Of a stretch of DNA of 64,000 nt, positions 43,661 to 52,092 are shown piece after piece (within the stretch, counting starts at the first letter, position 1; each line of letters starts with the position of its first letter). A model generated the notes under the pieces. That model made no database searches. It was not told where the DNA came from and worked only from the letters and a program-made list of their open reading frames with translations. Source of the DNA: Candidatus Avelusimicrobium cornigerorum (GTDB lineage: Bacteria > Elusimicrobiota > Elusimicrobia > Elusimicrobiales > Elusimicrobiaceae); assembly GCA_002309715.1 (NCBI GenBank), contig DBXW01000005.1, positions 315,481-379,480 on the forward strand, read 5' to 3'. Made by a program: the position numbers and the translations under genes.

Positions 43661-46186
43661 ATGAGTATTCAAACGAATATATATAACTATTTTGACAGGA
43701 ATCCCGAATTAAAGGTTCTTTTTGTATTTGACCCTATGATCTGTGCTGAATTGACAGAGGCCGAATGGCAAAATGGCTATAAAGCTATTTTTTTTGACGG
43801 CGCGTGGTTTAGGACCAAATATGCATTGGAACATGATTGGAAGGATCTAAAAGTAATATTATTGTTTGATTTTATTCGTCCCAGCAATTTGAGTAAGTTC
43901 CCGCTTGCCGGTGAGTTGGCTGCTAATATGGAGTATAAAGCGGAGGATTACGAGGCTTTCCTGCAACAATATAGACTAAGTGCCGAAAAATTCGGTTCCT
44001 ATGTCCGGCGACATATTGGCGAACTACAATTATCCAAAATAGACAAAATTTTGCACGATTATTATACTTCAGATGCCTTTAGCATAGATGTGGCTAATAG
44101 AGGGTTTATTTGCGCCTATATGGGGGAGAGCAAGTTGCTTGAATGGAATGAGATTATTATCCGTCTTATGATGCTTGCCCTACCGGAAGATAAAAGGAAA
44201 GAAACCAGTTTTTATGTGGCTTTGTGTAAAAACCAGGATGCCAAAGATGCCCTACAAGAACAACTAAAGAGAATTTTTAATCTTTCGTATGAGGAAAATT
44301 CCCTTTCTAAAATGAAGAAAATAGTGGAGTGCTTTAAGTATAATCTGATAACCTCCAATTTGGTGGCTGTTGCCTCTGACAACTACAAAGATTATAAGAT
44401 TACTAATTCCGTACAATTGGAATCTATGCAAAAGTTGCTTTCGACCGGGTTAAATCAACTGCCGGCCAAACGAGGAAGATTTTTGCAGGTTTTGGATGTT
44501 GTGGGTGCAGATATACATGTGGAAGAGATTGTTCGTGCCTATGGAATAGAAGCAGATTTCTTTTATGTGCCCGATTCTCTTTGTATTCAAATTGTTCAAA
44601 AGGCACTGGAAGATATTTCTGTGACGGATTCTATGCTTTTACAAGACAAAATGCGAAACTTGCTACTACAACAGCAAGAATCATCGCTTGTGCCGGCTAT
44701 AGAATATGTGATTAGACTGATAAAATATTATGATAAACGCAAACAGATAACATCTTTTGTGAAATCCACCCCACAGGAGTACATTAAACTTTATCAAGAA
44801 GAATATTATTTGTTAGATATGTACTACCGGCAGAGTTTGGAATATTATTTTCAAATAAATGTAGAAAATGAGTCTTTTAATGAAAGTTTATCTTCCGCTA
44901 AAAGAGATTTAGATGCAGATTATGCCTATTATTGTCAGGAATTAAACAGAGAGTGGCTAAGATGTTGGAGTGAGAAAGGGAACACTTATAAATCATTGGG
45001 AATAGTACCTAAACAACAGGATATTTATACCCAAGAACGCAATCCGGGGGTAAAACAAGTTTTTATTATAAGTGATGCATTCCGTTATGAACTAGCGGTA
45101 GAGTTGTTAAATCGTGAGCTATCCCAAGAAAAAAATATAGCAGAATTACATTATGCCGTTGCAATGTTGCCCACTGAAACGAAATATACTAAGCCGGCAC
45201 TTTTGCCTCATCAAACCCTTGAACTACAGGGGGCAGATATGGTGGTAGATGGGCAAGTTCTCAATACAGTAACCAAACGGATGCAGCATCTAAACAAATA
45301 TGTTAACGGGGCTGTATGTGTTGATTACAACGACTGGGATCAAAAAACCAGAGAAGAAAAGCGAGAAATTTGTAAGAATCCTCTTGTATATATTTTTCAC
45401 AATACTCTCGATAAGGGTGGTCATGATGCCACTGCTAGAGAATTAACGAGGACTTGCCAAGAAGCTATTGCGCAACTTAGAGACCTGATTACAAAATTAC
45501 ATTCCACTATGCATGTGACGGATGTGGTATTAACCGCCGACCATGGCTTTCTTTATAATGATATCGTGTTTGCCGACAAAGACAAACAAATTGTAACTGA
45601 AAATGTATTGGAACAGAAAACCCGTTATTATTTGACAACGTCTAATGTTCCTATTATGAATGTAGTAAAATTCCCATTAAACGAAGTATCAGCCATGAAA
45701 GGGGATTGTTATGTAGCGGTTCCTTTTGGAACTAATCGTTTTAATGCTCCCGGTGGTGGGTATGATTTTGCTCATGGAGGGGTTTCGTTGCAAGAGATGA
45801 TTATCCCGGTTCTTCACAGCAAGCATAAACGAGTAGAGACCAAAGAAAAAGTAGGAGTGACATTGATTTCTACGGATTTGAAGATGGTTTCTAGTAGTTT
45901 GAAATTTCAAATTATTCAAAGTGATGTGGTATCTATGGAAAAAACACCACGTCATATTGTATGTGCTGTTTATGTTAATGACAAACCTGTCACAACATTA
46001 AAAAAACTATTCCTAAATAGTACGGATTCAACGCCTGCTAGTCGTATTTTGGAAGTGGAGCTTGTTCTCAATACATCTGTTAATACTAGTATCATGGAGC
46101 TGCGTATTTATGATGAAAATGATATGCTTAATCCTCTGATCAAACAGAATGTAAAGAATAACACTTTGATAGAGAGAGATTTTTAG
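43661..46186 (+). CDS. pglZ: BREX phosphatase-fold protein PglZ
   Basis: The 841-residue PglZ has an alkaline-phosphatase-fold core: VFIISDAFRYELAVELL (about 467) as metal-binding Asp region and VVLTADHGFLYNDIVF (about 624) with the second Asp-His pair. It is the defining component of all BREX types, and its active-site residues are all present. It follows pglX by three bases. Confidence 0.92.
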   Translation: MSIQTNIYNYFDRNPELKVLFVFDPMICAELTEAEWQNGYKAIFFDGAWFRTKYALEHDWKDLKVILLFDFIRPSNLSKFPLAGELAANMEYKAEDYEAFLQQYRLSAEKFGSYVRRHIGELQLSKIDKILHDYYTSDAFSIDVANRGFICAYMGESKLLEWNEIIIRLMMLALPEDKRKETSFYVALCKNQDAKDALQEQLKRIFNLSYEENSLSKMKKIVECFKYNLITSNLVAVASDNYKDYKITNSVQLESMQKLLSTGLNQLPAKRGRFLQVLDVVGADIHVEEIVRAYGIEADFFYVPDSLCIQIVQKALEDISVTDSMLLQDKMRNLLLQQQESSLVPAIEYVIRLIKYYDKRKQITSFVKSTPQEYIKLYQEEYYLLDMYYRQSLEYYFQINVENESFNESLSSAKRDLDADYAYYCQELNREWLRCWSEKGNTYKSLGIVPKQQDIYTQERNPGVKQVFIISDAFRYELAVELLNRELSQEKNIAELHYAVAMLPTETKYTKPALLPHQTLELQGADMVVDGQVLNTVTKRMQHLNKYVNGAVCVDYNDWDQKTREEKREICKNPLVYIFHNTLDKGGHDATARELTRTCQEAIAQLRDLITKLHSTMHVTDVVLTADHGFLYNDIVFADKDKQIVTENVLEQKTRYYLTTSNVPIMNVVKFPLNEVSAMKGDCYVAVPFGTNRFNAPGGGYDFAHGGVSLQEMIIPVLHSKHKRVETKEKVGVTLISTDLKMVSSSLKFQIIQSDVVSMEKTPRHIVCAVYVNDKPVTTLKKLFLNSTDSTPASRILEVELVLNTSVNTSIMELRIYDENDMLNPLIKQNVKNNTLIERDF

Positions 46187-46194
46187 GAGATTAT

Positions 46195-48249
46195 ATGCCA
46201 TTACAAGAAAAAATAATGAAGTGTTTTGATGGAAAAGTGGTTCGCAAAGATTTGGCTTTTTTAATAAAAGGTGGACTGCCTGTCCCTACGTTTGTATTGG
46301 AGTATTTATTAAGTCAGTACTGCGCCAGTGACGATGAACAGGTTATTAAAGAGGGAGTGGAACAGGTAAAACAGATAATACAGGAAAATTATGTCCATAG
46401 AGCCGATGCTGAGGCGGTCAAAGGTAAGATCCATGATTGTGGTAAATATAAAATTATTGATAAAGTAAATGTTTTTTTAAATGAAAAATCAGACGAATAT
46501 CAAGCATCTTTTGCTAACTTAGGCTTATCAGGAGTCCCAATAGGGGCAAAATACGTGCAAGAAAATCCAAAATTACTTTCTGGAAATGGAGTATGGTGTA
46601 TTGTTTCATTAGGATACATAAGTGGGGAAGATGTACGTGTTCGTTGGGATATTCAGACATTAAAGCCAATTCAAATTTCTAATATCGATTTGGAATATTA
46701 TATTGCTCAAAGAAAGAATTTTACTACCGAAGAATGGATTGATTTTCTAATCCATACAATGGGATTAAATCCAGAAGAATTAAATAGAAGGGAAAAGTTT
46801 ATTACGTTAGCTCGTCTTTTACCTTTTGTAGAAAATAACTTTAATTTTGTAGAACTTGGGCCTAAGGGAACCGGAAAATCTCATGTTTTCCAAGATTTGT
46901 CACCGAATGGGGTGCTAGTTAGTGGTGGAGATGTGACGAGTGCTCGATTGTTCGTTAAAATGAGCGGTAATCGCGAAATCCTTGGGTTAGTTGGGTATTG
47001 GGATCTTGTGGCTTGGGACGAATTTGAACAACAAAAAGGGCGTTCCATAGATGCGGTTCTTATAGATACAATGCAAAACTATCTTGCCAATAAGGCATTT
47101 AACAGAGGAAAGTCGACGCATGAAGCGAGTGCTTCAATGGTTTTTGTCGGTAATACGAAGCATACTGTTCCTTACATGTTAAAAAATACTCATTTGTTTG
47201 AATCTATTCCCGTTGCATTTATTAAAGGAGCTTTCTTAGATCGTATTCATTTGTATAATCCCGGTTGGGAAATAAGAATGCTGAAAAAAGGAAGTTTTTC
47301 TCATGGGTATGGTCTAATTACAGATTATATTGCTGCAGTACTTCATGAATTTAGAAATCAAGATTTAACCAATTGGCTCCAAAAATATGCTAAATTTGAC
47401 TCGTCGCTATCGGAAAGAGATCATTTAGCAATCCGTAAAACATTTTCTGGAATGATAAAATTATTGTATCCCGATGGTAATATTACTGATGAAGAGGCCT
47501 ATGAATTGGTAGATTTTGCCGCGGAAGGACGTAAGCGTGTAAAAGAGCAACTTTATATTATAGATGGGACATTTAAATTGGAACCGGCAGTATTCCAATA
47601 TATTAATTTGAAAAGCGGAGAGAAAACAGAAATAGAAACATTAGAATGTGTTAATTTTGAGCATTCTACCCCGTTGGTATTGCCTTCGAATCAAAAGTCC
47701 GAAATAGGACAAAAAGAGCAAGAATCTAAAGTTCCTAATGCGGAAAAGAAAAAAATAGTATTGCAAGAAAAACGATTACCTGTGCGTATGGGGCAAACAG
47801 GCATTTCGTACGAGACACTATTTGCTGATTATTTAAAAGGAGCCAACAAAATCGTTATAGAAGACCCCTATATTCGAACATTTTGGCAGATAAAAAATTT
47901 AGTAGAATTTTTCTCTATGCTTGAAAAGACACGCCCGGTCGAGGGGCTTGACGTCCATTTAATTACCACGAAAGATGAGACTGAAGAGAAGATAAATAGA
48001 TTGCTGGAGGATTTGGAAGCAATAAAATCAGATGTGAGTAATGTAGGTATAAATTTTACTTATGAATTCAATGAATTCCACGATAGATGTATTAAAACAG
48101 ATACTGGATGGATTATTTCATTAGGAAGAGGATTAGATATTTTCGAGCCCTGTGATAAATTCTCTTTAAGTGCTTTGGATCAAAAACGTCGTAAATGTAA
48201 GGATTTTAGTGTCATTTACTCTCAAGGAGACCCTGACAAATTGCCCTAA
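46195..48249 (+). CDS. brxL: BREX AAA+ protein BrxL with a C-terminal MIT_C-like domain
   Basis: The 684-residue protein's N-terminal and central parts match BrxL: Walker A ELGPKGTGKSHVF (about 220-230), Walker B DLVAWDEFEQQ and a GNTKHTVPYML sensor. From about residue 545 on I find no Lon-type Ser-Lys protease dyad. Instead DPYIRTFWQIKNLVEFF and HDRCIKTDTGWIISLGRGLD closely resemble the PLD-fold MIT_C domain of MITD1. The ring-forming ATPase is normally needed for phage exclusion; the tail may redirect its target or location. Confidence 0.88.
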   Translation: MPLQEKIMKCFDGKVVRKDLAFLIKGGLPVPTFVLEYLLSQYCASDDEQVIKEGVEQVKQIIQENYVHRADAEAVKGKIHDCGKYKIIDKVNVFLNEKSDEYQASFANLGLSGVPIGAKYVQENPKLLSGNGVWCIVSLGYISGEDVRVRWDIQTLKPIQISNIDLEYYIAQRKNFTTEEWIDFLIHTMGLNPEELNRREKFITLARLLPFVENNFNFVELGPKGTGKSHVFQDLSPNGVLVSGGDVTSARLFVKMSGNREILGLVGYWDLVAWDEFEQQKGRSIDAVLIDTMQNYLANKAFNRGKSTHEASASMVFVGNTKHTVPYMLKNTHLFESIPVAFIKGAFLDRIHLYNPGWEIRMLKKGSFSHGYGLITDYIAAVLHEFRNQDLTNWLQKYAKFDSSLSERDHLAIRKTFSGMIKLLYPDGNITDEEAYELVDFAAEGRKRVKEQLYIIDGTFKLEPAVFQYINLKSGEKTEIETLECVNFEHSTPLVLPSNQKSEIGQKEQESKVPNAEKKKIVLQEKRLPVRMGQTGISYETLFADYLKGANKIVIEDPYIRTFWQIKNLVEFFSMLEKTRPVEGLDVHLITTKDETEEKINRLLEDLEAIKSDVSNVGINFTYEFNEFHDRCIKTDTGWIISLGRGLDIFEPCDKFSLSALDQKRRKCKDFSVIYSQGDPDKLP

Positions 48250-48250
48250 C

Positions 48251-48427
48251 TTTGGATCTTGCGAAATTCGCAGTTAGAGAAAAAGGCCCATTTCGGGCCT
48301 TTTTGACGCGTATCTAAAAGCACTCTATGACCTAAACGGATAAAAATCACGTAATTTTCCCGACGAGCGTGGGAGAAATAGGCCAACAAAAAAGGCATCT
48401 CTTACAAGATGCCTTTTCAAATGGTGG
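48251..48427. repeat. Repeat R2: 177-bp direct repeat (right copy)
   Basis: R2 is the right-hand partner of 26709-26885, about 21.5 kb away, in the same orientation and of equal length, and it begins two bases after the brxL stop. It carries hairpins at 48280-48305 and 48390-48417. A tRNA-like 3' end follows directly. Confidence 0.85.
48280..48305 (+). terminator. BREX operon terminator
   Basis: AAAAAGGCCC and GGGCCTTTTT pair around a five-base loop, 31 bases beyond the brxL stop. Confidence 0.88.
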
Positions 48428-48460
48428 TCCGCGCGAGACTTGAACCTGTGACCTTCTGGA
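48426..48460 (-). repeat. tRNA 3'-end remnant 1
   Basis: Read on the minus strand this contains GGTCACAGGTTCAAGTC, a T-arm and loop, and ends CGCGGACCA like an acceptor 3' end with discriminator. The T-stem is mispaired and the matching 5' half is absent. The core GACTTGAACCTGTGACCTT (19 bases, plus strand) recurs at 49639-49657, on the other side of the Fic gene. Confidence 0.6.
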
Positions 48461-48639
48461 TTTTTCTCTCGTGTAAGAGGTGTTGTGGGGGCAAATCCGC
48501 CCAATGTGGGCTTTATAGAGTGGGGTGGGTATAGGTACCCGCAGAAAAAATCACAGAGACAAATGTTAAGAGTAATCCTTCAATTCCCCGAAGGAGGATA
48601 ACTCCCATGTTAAGATTAAATGTTAAGCAACTTTTTCCG

Positions 48640-48707
48640 TTATCGGCAAAATATAATTATTTATTTATAAAATATAACTTGATTTATTGCCGATAATGAG
48701 TTATACT
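48640..48707 (+). promoter_or_regulatory. Fic-gene promoter with TTATCGGCAA/TTGCCGATAA inverted pair
   Basis: TTGATT (48679-48684) and TATACT (48702-48707) are separated by 17 bases. TTGCCGATAA (48687-48696) lies between them, with its exact inverse TTATCGGCAA 37 bases upstream (48640-48649). The rest of the 48461-48727 stretch shows no gene. A GGAGGGGG ribosome site precedes the ATG. Confidence 0.75.
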
Positions 48708-48727
48708 AGTAGTAACAGGAGGGGGTT

Positions 48728-49618
48728 ATGGAATATATCTCGGCAGTACAAGCGGCTAAAAAGTGGAAAATTTCGGAGCGGAGCGTGCGTAATTATTGTG
48801 CGCATGGCCGTATTGCGGGGGCTTTTTTAACCGGCAAGACATGGAACATTCCAGCAGAGGCCTCTAAACCTATGCGTAAGCCCAAACAAAGCAAGCACGC
48901 TAATACCTTACTTAATATATTAAAAGCCGAGCAATCTTCCAAACAACATGGCGGTATTTATCATAAGATACAAATTGACCTTACTTATAATTCCAACCAT
49001 ATAGAAGGCAGTCAACTCACCCATGACCAAACTCGCTATATTTTTGAAACAAACACGATTGGTGTGGAAGATAATACCGTAAAGGTAGATGATATCGTAG
49101 AAACCGCAAACCACTTTAAATGTATTGATATGATTATTGATAACGCCAACTATAAACCCAGCGAACATTTCCTAAAAGAATTACATGGTGTGCTTAAAAA
49201 CGGGACGTCGGATAGCCGCAAGGCCTGGTTTGCGGTGGGGGATTATAAACGCAAACCCAATGAGGTGGGGGGACATCACACCACGCGCCCGGAACACGTA
49301 GCGGCCAAAATGAAAGAACTGATTACAAAGTATAACCGCAAAAACAAACACACCTTTGAAGAACTATTGGATTTTCATTACCAATTTGAAGCCATTCACC
49401 CATTTCAAGACGGGAATGGACGTATTGGGCGGCTGATACTGTTTAAGGAGTGTTTGCGTAATAATATCGTTCCGTTTATCATTACGGACAAGATAAAGAT
49501 GTTCTATTATAAAGGACTTAATGAGTGGCCGAAAAATCACGAACGCTTAACTGATACTTGTTTATCAGCACAAGACCAAATGAAAGCGGTGCTAGATTAT
49601 TTTAAGATTACCTATTAA
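48728..49618 (+). CDS. Fic-family protein with N-terminal HTH
   Basis: The 296-residue protein starts with a helix-turn-helix of MerR/excisionase type (VQAAKKWKISERSVRNYC). An inhibitory helix region NSNHIEGSQLT (about 88-98) and the Fic motif HPFQDGNGRIGR (224-235) with the catalytic His follow. It should AMPylate or otherwise modify a target protein when the inhibitory Glu is displaced. The gene is flanked by tRNA remnants, consistent with arrival by site-specific integration. Confidence 0.88.
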   Translation: MEYISAVQAAKKWKISERSVRNYCAHGRIAGAFLTGKTWNIPAEASKPMRKPKQSKHANTLLNILKAEQSSKQHGGIYHKIQIDLTYNSNHIEGSQLTHDQTRYIFETNTIGVEDNTVKVDDIVETANHFKCIDMIIDNANYKPSEHFLKELHGVLKNGTSDSRKAWFAVGDYKRKPNEVGGHHTTRPEHVAAKMKELITKYNRKNKHTFEELLDFHYQFEAIHPFQDGNGRIGRLILFKECLRNNIVPFIITDKIKMFYYKGLNEWPKNHERLTDTCLSAQDQMKAVLDYFKITY

Positions 49619-49628
49619 AACAGTTTGA

Positions 49629-49659
49629 TACCGCGCAGGACTTGAACCTGTGACCTTCC
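49629..49659 (-). repeat. tRNA 3'-end remnant 2
   Basis: The minus strand reads GGTCACAGGTTCAAGTCC and then GCGCGGTA, again a T-arm plus acceptor fragment without a 5' half. It shares the 19-base core GACTTGAACCTGTGACCTT with remnant 1. Confidence 0.6.
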
Positions 49660-49689
49660 ACGTATTAGTAAAGAAAAAAGCAAAGCCCA

Positions 49690-49790
49690 AAAGTGGATCT
49701 TGCGATTTTTGCCGTTAGAGAACTAGGGCCGAATTATCCGTATTTTTTGCAAGGGATAAAGCACTCTATGACGGGGAAGGATAAGAAATC
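49690..49790. repeat. Repeat R3: partial, diverged copy of R1/R2
   Basis: TGGATCTTGCGA and GTTAGAGAA are followed by AAGCACTCTATGAC and GGATAAGAA, in the same order as in R1 and R2, but the terminator hairpins have been lost. It lies between tRNA remnant 2 and the intact tRNA. Confidence 0.6.
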
Positions 49791-49864
49791 AGAACTTTTC
49801 TCGTCGGTAAAAGATAAACTTAAATACAAAAAAATCCCCGTCTCTACGACGGGGAAAATCAATT

Positions 49865-49937
49865 TGGACCGGAAGGGACTCGAACCCCTGACCTCCTGCG
49901 TGTAAAGCAGGCGCTCTACCAACTAAGCTACCGATCC
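49865..49937 (-). tRNA. tRNA-Val (UAC anticodon)
   Basis: The minus-strand sequence folds as a full cloverleaf: acceptor GGATCGG/CCGGTCC, D-arm with TTGGTAGAGC, anticodon stem CCTGC/GCAGG with loop TTTACAC (anticodon TAC), T-loop GGTTCGAGTCC. Discriminator A; CCA is not encoded. It is the intact tRNA next to the remnant-rich island edge. Confidence 0.95.
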
Positions 49938-50013
49938 GTAAAACTTTTAAAGCGATACTTTATTATATCAAATTCATTTCAACTTATACAACTTATCCTT
50001 TGTATCGCAACGA

Positions 50014-50538
50014 TTATTTCTCACACTTCCCTTCGCAACAAGCACATTCGCACGAAGTTTCCGCTTGGGGTGTTGTTCGGGCCCATTCGTCGGCTTCCGG
50101 CCCCCATTTGGCGCGCACGGCATCCGGCAATTTGTAGAGCAAACTTACGCACTTGGCTGATACTGTTCCGTCGGGCAAAATAATTTCGCCTTCTACTTGC
50201 GCGCGAGAACCGCCTCCTTTTATCAGCCGTCCCACGGCTCGCAAGGGCGTATTTGTCGGAGTGTTGTGTTTATAGACTACTTCCATTTTAAGCGTAACCA
50301 TTAAATTGTTGAAATTGTTGTTAAGTAACACCGCGCGGCCGGAAGTCTCATCCAAAATCGTAGCGATAATACCCCCATGTACCGTGCCGGGATAAGAACA
50401 ATAATTATCTCCCAACGTAAAAGTAGTTTCTACTTGTTGCTTTTCATCGTCGTTAAACCATTCCAAGTGCAAGCCAAAGGGATTATTTTTGCCGCACGCA
50501 AAACAATTTAATGAAGTGGGTTGACGTAATTTTTTCAT
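50014..50538 (-). CDS. PaaI-like hotdog thioesterase
   Basis: The 174-residue protein is a hotdog thioesterase of the PaaI/YbgC broad group, with TVHGGIIATILDETSGRAV containing the acidic active-site residue. The Cys-rich ends (LNCFACGKNNPFG; CECACCEGKCEK) look like zinc-binding or redox-active tails. GGAGGAG lies before the ATG. Confidence 0.8.
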   Translation of the reverse strand: MKKLRQPTSLNCFACGKNNPFGLHLEWFNDDEKQQVETTFTLGDNYCSYPGTVHGGIIATILDETSGRAVLLNNNFNNLMVTLKMEVVYKHNTPTNTPLRAVGRLIKGGGSRAQVEGEIILPDGTVSAKCVSLLYKLPDAVRAKWGPEADEWARTTPQAETSCECACCEGKCEK

Positions 50539-50581
50539 AACTCCTCCTACTTATATTATACTTTTTTGCTAAACTAAACTT

Positions 50582-51205
50582 ATGAGTATGGAAATAGAAT
50601 TTAAGTGGGAAGCCAATATGCCGCGCGCTTTTTATAAGATGCAACGCGCTGTTTTGTTATCGGGAATATCTATATTATCGGGACAACCTATAAGGATAAC
50701 CGACGTGTATTTAGACACACCTACCCGCGATTTTGAAAAACAAAAAATTGCATTTCGCGTGCGCAACACAAATCAAAAATGGGAAGCCACTTTTAAAACA
50801 CGTACCCAAGTGATAAACGGCAAAGCAGTTCGGCGCGAAGAAACGCTTTTGCTGCCGGGCGTAAAAAATTTGCCGCAAGCATTGGATTTTTTGCGACGTA
50901 AAAAAACATGGAAAAATCTTTGCATAGAAAATTTAAAACCACTTTTTGTTTTGAAAAACCGACGCCAAATCCAGGCAATTAGTTGGCATAAAATGCAGGC
51001 GGAACTTGCGTTTGATGCGTGTGAAATTTTAGTTTATGGCCGGCGGGTGCGTTTTAAGGAAATTGAAATGGAACTTAAAAAAGGTTCCGCTCAAACACTT
51101 GAAAAATTAGCCGAGCAACTTACTCAAATAAGCGGGCTTAAACGAGCAACGATTTCTAAAGTGAAAACAGCATTGGCTTTGCGCGTATTATGGGGGGGAA
51201 AATGA
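50582..51205 (+). CDS. CYTH-domain protein (triphosphatase/adenylate cyclase IV-like)
   Basis: The 207-residue protein opens with the CYTH ExExK motif (MEIEFKWEA). Basic and acidic strands follow (FRVRN, ATFKTRTQV, EEIEMELKK-type elements), as in CYTH tunnel enzymes that hydrolyse or bind triphosphates. The start may be ATG 50582 or ATG 50588. It overlaps the downstream membrane-protein gene by ATGA. Confidence 0.8.
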   Translation: MSMEIEFKWEANMPRAFYKMQRAVLLSGISILSGQPIRITDVYLDTPTRDFEKQKIAFRVRNTNQKWEATFKTRTQVINGKAVRREETLLLPGVKNLPQALDFLRRKKTWKNLCIENLKPLFVLKNRRQIQAISWHKMQAELAFDACEILVYGRRVRFKEIEMELKKGSAQTLEKLAEQLTQISGLKRATISKVKTALALRVLWGGK

Positions 51206-51618
51206 CGCCCGTGCTTGCGCTTTTTTTTACGCTCATCGCCCCCGGAAGCGGACATGTGTTGACGGGGAATTATACGCAAGCCGTTGTAATAGGTGTATTG
51301 TTCGCGCTTGGGAAAAGTGCGTTCTTGCCGCTGGCCTTGCGCGCTTTTCGGGTGCAAACTTTAAAGCGCACATTGCAATTTTTTTATGTGTGCAATTGGT
51401 GCTATATAGTGCTTATTTTTTATGCGTTAATCAGCGCGTTTTTTTGCGCACTTAAAACACAAAAATTATTTTTATGGCAAGCAATTTTAGTTGCGCTTAT
51501 GCTGATTTTGATGCAAAAGAATACGCAAAATAAAAATATTTTTTCCGCGCTGTGCGGACGCGCAGGTGTATGGGAAATTATGCAGGGGATGTATAATTCC
51601 CCGACGGAGAAAAAATAA
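51202..51618 (+). CDS. Small multi-helix membrane protein
   Basis: The 138-residue protein has three to four hydrophobic segments (PVLALFFTLIAPGSGHVL, FYVCNWCYIVLIFYALIS, AILVALMLILM). The APGSGHVLTGNY segment resembles small membrane proteins of unknown function with a conserved GxGH. It is coupled to the CYTH gene. Confidence 0.65.
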   Translation: MTPVLALFFTLIAPGSGHVLTGNYTQAVVIGVLFALGKSAFLPLALRAFRVQTLKRTLQFFYVCNWCYIVLIFYALISAFFCALKTQKLFLWQAILVALMLILMQKNTQNKNIFSALCGRAGVWEIMQGMYNSPTEKK

Positions 51619-51689
51619 ATCAATGGGTTTGTGACGAAAAAAAACAGACTTGATTTTTTGTTAAAAAATATTTTAAGACGGAAAAAAAG

Positions 51690-51718
51690 TTGCATTTTTA
51701 AAAAATTTGTGCTATTAT
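51690..51718 (+). promoter_or_regulatory. Promoter of the histone-like gene
   Basis: TTGCAT (51690-51695) and TATTAT (51713-51718) are spaced 17 bases apart, followed by an AGGAG ribosome site. Confidence 0.75.
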
Positions 51719-51757
51719 TTTCTTGAGGTTAAAACTAGTTGTCTTAGGAGAATAAAC

Positions 51758-51985
51758 ATGGCCGTTAAAAAAACCGTGAAAAAAGTAACGAAAAAAGTAG
51801 CCGCTAAAAAACCGGCTAAAAAAGCCTGTGCTAAGAAAACTTGCAAAAAGGCTTGTGCGAAAAAAGTAACCGTGAAAAAAGCCGCTGTTAAAAAAACAGC
51901 CAAAAAAGTAACCAAAAAACCGGCGAAAAAAGTAACCAAAAAAGTTGCTAAAAAACCGGCGAAAAAAGTAGCAAAAAAGAAATAA
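51758..51985 (+). CDS. Lysine-rich histone H1-like DNA-binding protein
   Basis: The 75-residue protein is nearly all Lys, Ala, Val, Thr and Pro in tandem KKPAKK / KKVTKK units, plus a Cys-bearing segment (KACAKKTCKKACAKK). It is typical of bacterial H1-like proteins (HctA-like or AlgP-like tails) that bind and compact DNA. ATG 51758 is chosen for the ribosome site at 51746; an upstream frame to 51707 covers the promoter. A strong terminator follows. Confidence 0.85.
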   Translation: MAVKKTVKKVTKKVAAKKPAKKACAKKTCKKACAKKVTVKKAAVKKTAKKVTKKPAKKVTKKVAKKPAKKVAKKK

Positions 51986-51996
51986 TTTAGTACCAA

Positions 51997-52036
51997 CAAA
52001 ACACCGCCCGGCTTAATCGGCCGGGCGGTGTTTTTT
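51997..52036 (+). terminator. Strong rho-independent terminator
   Basis: AAAACACCGCCCGG pairs with CCGGGCGGTGTTTT, and a T-run follows, 12 bases after the histone-like gene. Confidence 0.9.
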
Positions 52037-52092
52037 GTGTTCGCATTTTCCTTTTTAATAATTATCCCGCCGACATTTTACAGAAAAATAGG

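Noticed and set aside
48426..48520. Possible functional tRNA gene on the minus strand after R2
   Set aside because: Only the T-arm and acceptor 3' side are present; the T-stem is mispaired and no 5' acceptor partner (GGTCCGCG) is found within tRNA distance.
49693..49905. 70-codon plus-strand frame ending GLEPLTSCV
   Set aside because: It runs through repeat R3 and the antisense of tRNA-Val; the ending is the usual spurious translation of tRNA sequence.
51715..51999. Minus-strand hydrophobic frame opposite the histone-like gene
   Set aside because: It is the complement of Lys-rich repeats and gives an artificial Phe/Ala/Leu pattern; the plus frame has promoter, ribosome site and terminator.
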